NCBI GenBank assembly: GCA_905233425.1
Contig: CAJOEC010000007.1
Span: 21,229 to 85,228, forward strand
Reading direction: 5' to 3'
Origin: an uncultured Prevotella sp.
GTDB taxonomy: Bacteria > Bacteroidota > Bacteroidia > Bacteroidales > Bacteroidaceae
Length of the DNA stretch: 64,000 nucleotides
Under the pieces are notes generated by a model. That model made no database searches, was not told where the DNA came from, and was given only the letters and a program-made list of their open reading frames with translations. Shown one piece after another: positions 5,970 through 13,905 of this stretch (positions are counted from its first letter, which is position 1; every line of letters begins with the position of its first letter). The translations under genes were made by a program, and so were the position numbers.

Positions 5970-8399
5970 ATGAACATTACATCTAAAACCATTAGTAGGA
6001 TTGCCGCGATTGCGATACTGCTGCTCACCGTCGCTACTGCGCAGGCCAAGGTATTAATCAGTGAGTCTTTCGATGACTACAACGTAGGCAATCATCTCGC
6101 CACGGAAGCCATCGCCCAAGGGAAACACTTCTGGACGACATGGTCGGACACCCCCGGCTCCAACGAGGACGCAACGATTGCGGATTATGACGGACAACGC
6201 TGTGCACTCTACACTTACGGCAACGACCAGGTGCTGCTGCTCGGCGACCGCGACACTGGGACATACGACCTGGAGTTTGACATGCTCGTCCCTGACGGCA
6301 AAAACGGATACTTCAGCCTACTTCACAACTTCAATGGTGATGCCAGCAGCTGGGGCCTGCAATGCTATCTGCATCTAAAAAACGACGGACAACACCAAAC
6401 CAGCAACCCCGGGCACGGCACCGTCCACGCCGGCAGCAACAGCACCGCCGACATACCCTGTGTGTATGACAAATGGATGCACTTCCGAATACATATTGAC
6501 ACGGACAACGACGTGGCCGACCTGTATTACACCGCACCCGGCAAGAAAGAGGAACCCCTGTGCAGCTGGCAATGGAGCCTCGACAGCTTCGGAAATGAAG
6601 TCGTCGGACGAAACATTGCCGCGCTCGACTTCTTCCCGCCCCAGAACGCTGCCACCTCGGAGTTCTATGTCGACAACATTACATTCAAGACAGCCCACAC
6701 GCCCACGGAGGGCGAGATCGTCTGGGAGCCTTTCGATGGCTACACCGTAGGCAAGCACTTGGCCTCGGATGCCATCAACCACGGGAAACACTTCTGGACG
6801 ACGTGGTCGGACTCGCCCGGCTCCAACGAGGACGCAACGATTGCGGATTATGACGGAGACAACTGCGCACACTTCGTTTACGGCAACGACCAGGTGCTGC
6901 TGCTCGGCGACCGCGATGCCAGCGTCTACGACCTGGAGTTCGACATGCTCGTCCCTGACGGCAAAAACGGATTCTTCAGCCTACTTCACGACTTCAATGC
7001 TGATGCCAGCACTTGGGGCCTGCAATGCTATCTGCATCTAAAACACGACGGACAATTCCAAACCAGCAACCCCGGACACGGCACCGTCCACGCCGGCAGC
7101 AACAACACCGCCGACATACCCTGTGTGTATGACGAATGGATGCACTTCCGCATACATATCGACAACGACTACGACGTGGCCGACCTGTATTACACCGCAC
7201 CCGGCAAGAAAGAGGAACCCATTTGCAGCTGGCAATGGAGCCTCGACAGCTACGGAAATAATGTCGTCGGACGAAACATTGCCGCGCTCGACTTCTACCC
7301 GCCACAGGACGCTGCCACCTCGGAGTTCTACGTTGACAACATCAACTTCAAGAGAATCGGCGAAGAGTCGATAACTCAGCTGAACATCGACCCAACGGCC
7401 GTAGAAGTGAATCTCACGCCTGACAAAGCAACCTCTGTCGCCATCAACATCGAAAACGAAGGCCGCGCCATAGGCAACTGGGTAGGGTGGCTTGACTTCG
7501 GAAAGGGCGACGACAACATGGACGGCACATACATAGCCTACTACAACGGTGAATGCAAACAAGGTATAGGCTCTTCCTCAGCCAACACATACGAGATGGC
7601 CATCCGACTGCCTGCCAGCGCATACGCCGAAACCGCCATGGGAAAGAGATTATTCTCAGTTAATTACTTCGTTAATGAAGATTATCAGAGTGCCGACCAC
7701 AATTACATTTTCCGCATATACGGGCAGGGAATCAACAATCAACCCGGGGAACTGCTTGCTGAACAAACAATTAGCTCGACGACATCCAACGGTTGGCTTG
7801 TCGCCGTATTTAACGATCCCATCTATCTGACCGGGCAAACCCTATGGGCTACCGTAGAGATTAAGCAAGCCGCAAGGGAAAACCCACTGTCAATGGACGA
7901 TGGCAAGTATGAAGAGGAGTCAGACGGCAACTGGCTCAGCACCAACGGCAAGGACTTTGTGCATTGCTACAACAGAGGCGAGGTTGAAGGTGCCTGGATG
8001 ATTGACGTCTACTGCATAGGCCAAAACATCCCCGCCACATGGGGGGCCATCGACAAGGAAGAAGGCACCATCATGGGCGGCGAGAGCGAGACCATTACGC
8101 TCAGTCTCAACTCACACAACATGAGTGAGGAAGGAGAGTACCACGCCAACCTCATAATCTACACCAACGACTACAACCTTCCCCGCCTCGAGATACCCGT
8201 CACCCTCAACGTCGTTATTTATAATGGCGACGTGAACCGCGACGGCATTGTCGACGTGGCCGACATAGCCACCATCATCAACGTCATGGCCACCACCGTG
8301 CCCAGCGCTCTTCCGTCGGTTAACGCCGACGTCAACAAAGATGGCATCGTCGACGTTGCCGACATCGCCACCGTCATCTCCATCATGGCACAACAGTAG
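5970..8399 (+). CDS. Secreted protein with two tandem 221-aa jelly-roll-like repeats and a C-terminal dockerin pair
   Basis: Predicted secreted 809-aa protein. Residues 1-26 form a signal peptide (AIAILLLTVATAQA). Two nearly identical 221-residue units follow (about 6054-6690 and 6717-7353, offset 663 bp), each beginning 'SFDDYNVGxHLA' and ending 'ATSEFYVDNI.FK'; their pattern suits LamG/concanavalin-like carbohydrate-binding jelly rolls. A beta-sandwich domain of about 170 aa and an Ig-like 'GGESETITLSLNS...' domain come next, then two dockerin/EF-hand motifs (DVNRDGIVDVADIATIIN and DVNKDGIVDVADIATVIS). Dockerin-like tails in this group are seen on secreted carbohydrate-active or adhesion proteins; no catalytic domain is recognised. 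High DNA identity of the two units implies recent duplication or gene conversion. Confidence 0.8.
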   Translation: MNITSKTISRIAAIAILLLTVATAQAKVLISESFDDYNVGNHLATEAIAQGKHFWTTWSDTPGSNEDATIADYDGQRCALYTYGNDQVLLLGDRDTGTYDLEFDMLVPDGKNGYFSLLHNFNGDASSWGLQCYLHLKNDGQHQTSNPGHGTVHAGSNSTADIPCVYDKWMHFRIHIDTDNDVADLYYTAPGKKEEPLCSWQWSLDSFGNEVVGRNIAALDFFPPQNAATSEFYVDNITFKTAHTPTEGEIVWEPFDGYTVGKHLASDAINHGKHFWTTWSDSPGSNEDATIADYDGDNCAHFVYGNDQVLLLGDRDASVYDLEFDMLVPDGKNGFFSLLHDFNADASTWGLQCYLHLKHDGQFQTSNPGHGTVHAGSNNTADIPCVYDEWMHFRIHIDNDYDVADLYYTAPGKKEEPICSWQWSLDSYGNNVVGRNIAALDFYPPQDAATSEFYVDNINFKRIGEESITQLNIDPTAVEVNLTPDKATSVAINIENEGRAIGNWVGWLDFGKGDDNMDGTYIAYYNGECKQGIGSSSANTYEMAIRLPASAYAETAMGKRLFSVNYFVNEDYQSADHNYIFRIYGQGINNQPGELLAEQTISSTTSNGWLVAVFNDPIYLTGQTLWATVEIKQAARENPLSMDDGKYEEESDGNWLSTNGKDFVHCYNRGEVEGAWMIDVYCIGQNIPATWGAIDKEEGTIMGGESETITLSLNSHNMSEEGEYHANLIIYTNDYNLPRLEIPVTLNVVIYNGDVNRDGIVDVADIATIINVMATTVPSALPSVNADVNKDGIVDVADIATVISIMAQQ

Positions 8400-8424
8400 C
8401 CATCAAACCTATAATCGTCAAAAA
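8398..8424 (+). repeat. 27-bp motif shared with 559-585
   Basis: 25 of 27 bases match the sequence at 559-585 (core TATAATCGTCAAAAA). At both sites it begins at the 3' end of a gene: here it starts inside the stop codon of the dockerin protein and runs to 2 bp before the next ATG; at 559 it encodes the last residues of the first gene. Confidence 0.6.
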
Positions 8425-8425
8425 G

Positions 8426-10021
8426 ATGGGCATATACATCGACAAGGGCAATGCGGCGTTCCAGCGGGTCCGCAACAGTGAGTACATAGACAAAAGCGGC
8501 CTCATAGCCGTGGTGAACAATACGCTCTTCACCGAGCAGAGCTTTACCTGCGTGACGCGCTGCCGCCGCTTCGGCAAGTCGATAGCGGCAAAGATGCTCG
8601 CCGCCTACTACGACCGGTCGTGCGACTCACGGCACCTGTTCGCCGACCTCGCCATAGCCTCCGACCCCACGTTTGAGCAGCATCTGAACAAGTATCCCGT
8701 CATCTACCTCGACCTTTCGTCATTTGCCGGGGAGATGAGCAGGAAGGGCATAGTGGAGGAAATTGAGAAGCGGCTCGTCAAGGACATACGCACCGCCTTC
8801 CCCAAGACGCCCGTGCCACGCGGTGGAAGCCTTATGGACTACCTCCTGCGGATACATGGCGAGACAGGCGACGTGTTCATCTTCATCATCGACGAGTGGG
8901 ATGCCATACTGCGGGAAAACGCGGAAATGTCAAACTCCAGACAGCAACGCTCAAATCTCAAAGACGATTACATCAACTGGCTGCGCCGTATGTTCAAGAG
9001 TGTGTCTGGAACGGAGGTTTTTGCTGGCGTCTATATGACGGGCATACTGCCAATAAAGAAGTATAACACCCAGTCGGCACTGAACAATTTCCAGGAATAC
9101 TCGATGATAACGCCACGCAAGATGGCACCATACTTCGGATTCACAAAAGAGGAGGTGAAGGGGCTTGCCGCCAAGCATGGGATGGACTTCGACGAATTAG
9201 AGAAATGGTATGACGGCTACCAGATAGGTGTACAGCCCTCAATGTTCAACCCCAACTCAGTGATGCAGGCAATCGACAACGGACGGTGCGAGAGTTTCTG
9301 GGCAAGCACGGGTGCCTTTGATTCTATTTCCGACTACATAGAGCGGAATTTCGACGGGCTGAAGGATGACATACTGTATGTGCTTGCCGGAGGGCGGGTG
9401 AAGGTGAACACCACAAAGTTCCGCAACGACCTTTGGGACGTACGCAGCCGCGACGATGTGCTCACCGTGCTTATACACTTGGGCTATCTCTCCTTTGACT
9501 GGCAAGAGCGTGAGTGCTATCTGCCCAATTATGAGGTGTCCGAGGAGTTGGCAAACGCAGTGGAAGAATCGTCGTGGACCGTCGTCGCACAGGCTCTGAG
9601 GCAGTCGGAGCGTCTGCTGATGGCCACCCTGCGCAGCGATGCCGAGACCGTGGCGCGCCTCGTGGAGGCCGCCCACGACAGCGAGGCCAGCATCCTGAAA
9701 TACAACGACGAGAACACGCTGTCCTGCGTCATCAGCATTGCCTATTACTATGCCCACGGCGACTACATCTTCCACCGGGAGCTGCCTACGGGTCGCGGCT
9801 ATGCCGACTTAGTGCTCATGCCGCGCAAAAATGTCGACAAGCCTGCTATCGTCATAGAACTAAAGAACAACGAGAAGCCAAGCTGCGCCATCGCTCAGAT
9901 AAAGGAGCGTCACTATACCGACAAGGTGGCCGAATACACGGGCGACATACTCCTCGTGGGCATCAGCTACGACGAGCAGACGAAGGAGCACAAGTGCCAG
10001 ATAGAGACATGGCACAAGTGA
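8426..10021 (+). CDS. AAA-ATPase_like / PDDEXK_9 family protein, intact copy
   Basis: Member of the large Bacteroidetes family combining an N-terminal AAA-ATPase_like domain (PF09820) with a C-terminal PD-(D/E)XK nuclease-like domain (PF08011); the cellular role is not established, though expansion and decay of copies is typical. Visible features: the N-terminal 'GIYIDKGNAAFQRVRNSEYIDKS' block, a P-loop-like 'TRCRRFGKS' (44-52), Walker B 'VFIFIIDEWDAI', 'YDGYQIG', and the nuclease core D461 (YADLVLMPR) with E478-x-K480 (IVIELK). Length (531 aa) is usual for the family. It starts 26 bp after the dockerin gene with no promoter of its own visible. A decayed paralogue lies at 42177-43708. Confidence 0.85.
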   Translation: MGIYIDKGNAAFQRVRNSEYIDKSGLIAVVNNTLFTEQSFTCVTRCRRFGKSIAAKMLAAYYDRSCDSRHLFADLAIASDPTFEQHLNKYPVIYLDLSSFAGEMSRKGIVEEIEKRLVKDIRTAFPKTPVPRGGSLMDYLLRIHGETGDVFIFIIDEWDAILRENAEMSNSRQQRSNLKDDYINWLRRMFKSVSGTEVFAGVYMTGILPIKKYNTQSALNNFQEYSMITPRKMAPYFGFTKEEVKGLAAKHGMDFDELEKWYDGYQIGVQPSMFNPNSVMQAIDNGRCESFWASTGAFDSISDYIERNFDGLKDDILYVLAGGRVKVNTTKFRNDLWDVRSRDDVLTVLIHLGYLSFDWQERECYLPNYEVSEELANAVEESSWTVVAQALRQSERLLMATLRSDAETVARLVEAAHDSEASILKYNDENTLSCVISIAYYYAHGDYIFHRELPTGRGYADLVLMPRKNVDKPAIVIELKNNEKPSCAIAQIKERHYTDKVAEYTGDILLVGISYDEQTKEHKCQIETWHK

Positions 10022-10103
10022 TGCCAGCTCCCCATTAACGAGGACAGAGTTTTAAATTTACAAAAAAAAAACGCCAAATGCACGCCGTATAAGGAAAAAT
10101 GAG

Positions 10104-10112
10104 TACCTTTGC
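10104..10112 (+). promoter_or_regulatory. -7 element upstream of the oxidoreductase gamma gene
   Basis: TACCTTTGC 19 bp before ATG 10131; no clear TTTG at -33. It indicates that this gene has its own transcription start rather than depending on the AAA/PDDEXK_9 gene. Confidence 0.5.
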
Positions 10113-10130
10113 CGAAAATTTCTGGAGAAT

Positions 10131-10673
10131 ATGAAAAAAGAGATTATCATCGCCGGTTTCGGTGGCCAGGGTGTCCTCTCGATGGGCAAGATCCTGGCAT
10201 ATTCAGGACTGATGGAAGACAAGGAGGTGACGTGGATGCCCGCCTACGGTCCTGAGCAGCGCGGCGGCACGGCCAACGTCACGGTCATCGTCAGCGACGA
10301 CCGCATCTCGTCGCCCATCCTCAGCAAGTATGACATCGCCATCGTGCTCAACCAGCCTTCGCTCGAGAAGTTCGAGCCGAAGCTGAAGCCCGGCGGCATA
10401 CTCATCTACGACAGCTACGGAATAATTAACCCGCCTACGCGCAAGGACATCGACGTCTACAAAATTGACGCCATGGACAAGGCCGCCGAGATGAAGAACG
10501 GCAAGATCTTCAACATGATTGTCCTCGGCGGACTGCTCAAGGTGGCTCCTGTCGTCGGCATGGGCGGCGTGGAGAAAGCCCTGAAGAAGACTCTCCCCGA
10601 GCGTCACCACGACCTCATCCCCCTGAACATGGAAGCCTTGGAGGTGGGTGGAAAGATTATCGAGAAGGCGTGA
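10131..10673 (+). CDS. 2-oxoacid:ferredoxin oxidoreductase gamma subunit (KorC/VorC type)
   Basis: Gamma subunit of a CoA-dependent 2-oxoacid:acceptor oxidoreductase (pyruvate, 2-oxoglutarate or branched-chain 2-oxoacids to acyl-CoA with reduced ferredoxin). The 180-aa protein has the family signature 'IAGFGGQGVLSMGKILA' and 'MPAYGPEQRGGTANVTVIVSDD', and ends normally. In Bacteroidales the gamma gene usually follows alpha and beta subunit genes in one operon; here the gene immediately upstream is the unrelated AAA/PDDEXK_9 gene and a separate promoter precedes it. The catalytic subunits must be elsewhere, or the accessory block 5.9-10.0 kb was inserted into the operon. The downstream DUF4294 gene overlaps by 4 bp. 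Confidence 0.88.
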   Translation: MKKEIIIAGFGGQGVLSMGKILAYSGLMEDKEVTWMPAYGPEQRGGTANVTVIVSDDRISSPILSKYDIAIVLNQPSLEKFEPKLKPGGILIYDSYGIINPPTRKDIDVYKIDAMDKAAEMKNGKIFNMIVLGGLLKVAPVVGMGGVEKALKKTLPERHHDLIPLNMEALEVGGKIIEKA

Positions 10674-11275
10674 CAAGGACATCAGTTGTTCTCTCGTTAG
10701 TTTTTGGCATCCCCTTTTCAACATGTTCAGCCCAGGACGACGTGGGCGACCCCACCTTTGTTCCGACGGTGAAGGTTGGCAAGGCGTTTGTCGACGGCGA
10801 CAGCATACAGTACATGGAGCTGTCGAATGTCTACGTCTACCCCGAGCCAACGTTCAAGAACAAGCGGCAGCAGCAGTCGTACATGCGGCTCGTGAAGAAC
10901 GTGAAGATGGTGCTGCCCATAGCCAAGGAGGTGCGCCAGATAATCATTGAGACCGCCGAGTTCACCGAGACGCTGCCGCCCGAGGAGCGCAAGGCCCACT
11001 TGAAGCGTGTGGAGGCTGCCATCGTGAAGGACTACAAGCCTCGGATGAAGAAACTCACCTTCTCACAGGGCAAACTGCTCATTAAGCTTATTGACCGCGA
11101 ATGCAACTCTACGGCATACGAAGCCATGCAGGCTTTCATAGGCCCTGTGCGCTCTGGCATGTGGCAAGCCTTCGCGTGGATGTTCGGTGCCTCGCTGAAG
11201 AAGGGCTATGACCCCGACGGCGTCGACCGCCTTACTGAGCGCGTGGTGCTCATGGTCGAGGCAGGACAGATATAA
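10670..11275 (+). CDS. DUF4294 domain-containing exported protein
   Basis: DUF4294 proteins are conserved in Bacteroidetes and uncharacterised. The 201-aa sequence begins at a GTG overlapping the previous stop (GTGA at 10670-10673), giving a weak signal peptide (SVVLSLVFGIPFSTCSAQ). The conserved part runs from 'VGKAFVDGDSIQYMELSNVYVYPEP' through 'RQQQSYMRLVKNVKMVLPIAKEV' to 'KLLIKLIDRECNSTAYE'. No catalytic motif can be assigned. Overlap suggests co-translation with the oxidoreductase subunit, but functional linkage is unproven. A REP-like intergenic block follows (11276-11424), including GACGCTTTCAGCGTC, also seen near 61247. Confidence 0.8.
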   Translation: MTRTSVVLSLVFGIPFSTCSAQDDVGDPTFVPTVKVGKAFVDGDSIQYMELSNVYVYPEPTFKNKRQQQSYMRLVKNVKMVLPIAKEVRQIIIETAEFTETLPPEERKAHLKRVEAAIVKDYKPRMKKLTFSQGKLLIKLIDRECNSTAYEAMQAFIGPVRSGMWQAFAWMFGASLKKGYDPDGVDRLTERVVLMVEAGQI

Positions 11276-11424
11276 GGGGTCGCCCGCTGTGCCATTGGGG
11301 CACTCTTTCAGAGTGCTTGCTACGGTCTTCATGCTGTCCGCAGGTCCTTCGGACACAGCGGTTATTGAGCGGAGACGCTTTCAGCGTCATTTGGCAGTTC
11401 TAACCGCAACAGCATGCATATATT

Positions 11425-12891
11425 TCAGATTTTGTTCACTCGGTTGCGTCCGGCGTCGATGCGTAGGAAGATGAAGAGCAGCAGGGTGAATCCCCACAGC
11501 GACGAGCCGCCGTAGCTGAAGAAAGGCAGTGGGATGCCGATGACGGGTGTCAGGCCAAGCACCATGCCCACATTTATGAACACGTGGAATAGGAACACCG
11601 ACAGCACGCAGTAGCCGTAGACGCGCCCGAAGGCCGTCGGCTGCCGCTCGGCAAGGTGTATCAGCCTCAGTATCAGCGCAAGGAATAGCAGCAGAACGCC
11701 GGCGGCACCCATGAACCCCTCCTCTTCGCCCACGGTGCAGAATATGAAGTCGGTGTCCTGTTCGGGCACATATTTCAGTTTCGTCTGCGTGCCGTTAAGG
11801 AACCCCTTGCCTTCCAGTCCGCCCGAGCCTATGGCTATCTCGCTCTGGTGGACGTTGTACCCCACGCCACGCGGGTCCTCCACCAGTCCGAGAAGCACTT
11901 TGATTCGCGTGCGCTGGTGGTCTTGCAGCAGATGGTTAAGGGCATAGTCGGCCGAGCTGTAGAATACCAACGACCCCACGGTGAAGGCTGTTATCCACCA
12001 GTAGTTGCGTATCGTCGTGCCTAATGCCTGCCACAGCAGCCAGCCCACAAGGGCGACGCACAGCGGCCCCTGCACCCATATAAGATTGAACGGTATGACA
12101 TAGACGGCGAAGAGCAGGGCCAGCAGCGTGATTCCAAGACACAGCCCCATACATGATAACGCCTCACGCCAGTTGCGGCAGTAGATGCCAATCATCGTTG
12201 AGCTGAAGACCTGGACCATGAGCAGCACAAGAAACGCCCCCACGCTCGTTGGCGTGGTGAGCAGCAGCGGCTCGGCATAGCGTATCCCCACCACGAAATA
12301 TACCACCATGGCCACGCCGGTGAAGAGCACGCTGCCCGTCATTCCTTCGCGGTATAGCATGAGGAAGAAGGCCAGGTAGACCAGCGCCGACCCCGTCTCA
12401 CGCTGCAGCACTATGCACACCATGGGCACGAATATGAGTGCCAGAGTGATGATGAAGTCGCGTGTGCGGTGTATGTCGTATTCATGCTTGCCCATGAACT
12501 TGGATAGGGCAAGGGCCGTGGCAAACTTCGCAAACTCAGCCGGTTGCAGGCGTAGCGGCCCCAAGACGAGCCACGAGTGGCTGCCCTTGATGCTGTGAGG
12601 GTTGAAGATGGTGGCGAAGAGCATGATGACAAGAAGGGTGTATATGGTGTATGCGAAAGTGTCGTAGAGACGGTCGTCGAGCAGCAGTATGACCAGGCCG
12701 AGCACCAGCGACGTGCCTATCCACACTATCTGCATGCCCGAGCGGGTGGAGAGCGAGAAGATGTCTGCCGTCTCGCCGTAGGTGTAGCTGGCGCCGCACA
12801 CGCTGACCCATCCGAACACTAAAAGGCCTAAGTAGAAAAGTATCGTCCAGTAGTCGAGCGAGCGAAGCACGCCCTTTTCTTCATTCTTCAT
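11425..12891 (-). CDS. rodA: Rod-shape-determining SEDS peptidoglycan polymerase RodA
   Basis: SEDS-family glycosyltransferase that polymerises lipid II during cell elongation together with a class B PBP. The protein has about 12 membrane helices, the family blocks 'SWLVLGPLRLQPAEFAKFA' and 'RIKVLLGLVEDPRGVGYNVHQSEIAIGSGG' and the terminal 'GIPLPFFSYGGSSLWGFTLLL'. I chose ATG 12891 (MKNEEKGVLRSLDYW); an upstream ATG at 12912 would add MTLNHVI. It is the last gene of an apparent folP-cdaA-rodA minus-strand operon; a 9-bp microsatellite lies between rodA and cdaA. In many Bacteroidetes rodA follows mre and pbp2 genes, which are absent here. Confidence 0.92.
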   Translation of the reverse strand: MKNEEKGVLRSLDYWTILFYLGLLVFGWVSVCGASYTYGETADIFSLSTRSGMQIVWIGTSLVLGLVILLLDDRLYDTFAYTIYTLLVIMLFATIFNPHSIKGSHSWLVLGPLRLQPAEFAKFATALALSKFMGKHEYDIHRTRDFIITLALIFVPMVCIVLQRETGSALVYLAFFLMLYREGMTGSVLFTGVAMVVYFVVGIRYAEPLLLTTPTSVGAFLVLLMVQVFSSTMIGIYCRNWREALSCMGLCLGITLLALLFAVYVIPFNLIWVQGPLCVALVGWLLWQALGTTIRNYWWITAFTVGSLVFYSSADYALNHLLQDHQRTRIKVLLGLVEDPRGVGYNVHQSEIAIGSGGLEGKGFLNGTQTKLKYVPEQDTDFIFCTVGEEEGFMGAAGVLLLFLALILRLIHLAERQPTAFGRVYGYCVLSVFLFHVFINVGMVLGLTPVIGIPLPFFSYGGSSLWGFTLLLFIFLRIDAGRNRVNKI

Positions 12892-12925
12892 AATAACATG
12901 GTTTAGTGTCAATTCCTTTAAGGCA

Positions 12926-12997
12926 TATAGGTCTTATAGGTCATATAAGTCTTATAGGTCTTATGAGGTCTTATAGGTCTTATAGGGCCTATGTGGC
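12926..12997. repeat. 9-bp microsatellite (TATAGGTCT-type), about 8 units
   Basis: Degenerate nonamers TATAGGTCT, TATAGGTCA, TATAAGTCT follow each other in the rodA-cdaA gap and overlap the last codons of cdaA (stop 12989-12991). Same family as 34632-34790, 36055-36162 and 44818-44906. Confidence 0.8.
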
Positions 12998-13771
12998 CCC
13001 CTTCACCAGCTCTGCTTCTAATTCTTCTGCCGACAGTCTCAGCCTGAAAACTCCGCCTTGGGCTATCGAGATGGCCCCTGTCTCCTCGCTGACGATGATG
13101 CACAGCGCGTCGCTCTCCTGGCTCATGCCTAATGCGGCGCGGTGGCGTAGTCCCAGCTCTTTCGGGATGTCGAGGCTGTGGCTTACTGGCAAGATACATC
13201 CTGCCGCCTTTAGCCGGTGGTTGCTGATGACGAGGGCGCCGTCGTGTAGCGGCGAGTTCTTGAAGAATATATTCTCTATGAGCCGTTGGTTCACGTTGGC
13301 GTCGATGATGTCGCCTGTTGAGACGATGTCGTCGAGCGGCACGTTATGCTCCATCACTATGAGCGCCCCCACCTTGCCCTTCGACATCGACATGCAGGCC
13401 ATGACTACGGGCATGATGCTGCGGCGCAGACGGTCGCGCTGGGCGGTGTCGTCGGTGGAGTGCTTAGAGGCGAATAGACGTATAAGCCTGCTTATGCGCT
13501 GCTGCCCTCCCAAGTTGTAGAGGAACTTGCGTATGTCCTCCTGGAAAATCACGATGATGGCTATCACACCCACCGACACCAACTTGTCGAGGATGGTGCC
13601 AAGGAGGCGCATCTCAAGTATCTGTGACACGAACACCCACAACACGATGAAGATGATGATGCCCATGAACACGTTGAGCGAGCGCGACTCGCGCATCAGC
13701 CGGTAGACATAGTAGAGGATCATGGCTACCAGCAGTATGTCGATGAAATCTTTTAGTCCGAAGTCAAACAC
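12989..13771 (-). CDS. cdaA: Membrane-bound diadenylate cyclase CdaA
   Basis: Synthesises cyclic di-AMP from two ATP; c-di-AMP controls potassium and osmotic homeostasis and cell-wall integrity. Three N-terminal membrane helices (about 10-25, 34-50, 62-77) precede the DAC domain with the catalytic motifs HDGA (176-179) and RHR (209-211) plus 'SQESDALCIIVSEETGAIS'. Length 260 aa is typical. The gene lies between folP and rodA on the minus strand; linkage of c-di-AMP synthesis with wall genes is common. The C-terminus (AELVKGAT) runs into the 9-bp repeat, so its last residues may be repeat-derived. Confidence 0.93.
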   Translation of the reverse strand: MFDFGLKDFIDILLVAMILYYVYRLMRESRSLNVFMGIIIFIVLWVFVSQILEMRLLGTILDKLVSVGVIAIIVIFQEDIRKFLYNLGGQQRISRLIRLFASKHSTDDTAQRDRLRRSIMPVVMACMSMSKGKVGALIVMEHNVPLDDIVSTGDIIDANVNQRLIENIFFKNSPLHDGALVISNHRLKAAGCILPVSHSLDIPKELGLRHRAALGMSQESDALCIIVSEETGAISIAQGGVFRLRLSAEELEAELVKGAT

Positions 13772-13800
13772 AATATTATATACGATTTACGAAAACTCTA

Positions 13801-13905
13801 AACACTCAACTCTCAACTCTCAACACTCAACTCTCAACACTCAACTCTCAACACTCAACTCTCAACACTCAACTCTCAACACTCAACCCTAAACCCTCAA
13901 CTCTT
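13801..13905. repeat. 7-bp microsatellite AACWCTC, 15 units, reaching into folP
   Basis: Fifteen consecutive heptamers, mostly alternating AACACTC and AACTCTC, fill the gap between cdaA and folP. The last units form the folP stop codon and its final residues (ELRV). The same heptamer, on the opposite strand, lies inside the sialate esterase gene and in der. Confidence 0.85.

Noticed and set aside
6058..7562. Several long minus-strand and +1 frames over the dockerin protein gene
   Set aside because: They recur identically in both tandem units, have biased composition and lack start signals; the plus-strand gene with promoter and signal peptide explains the region.
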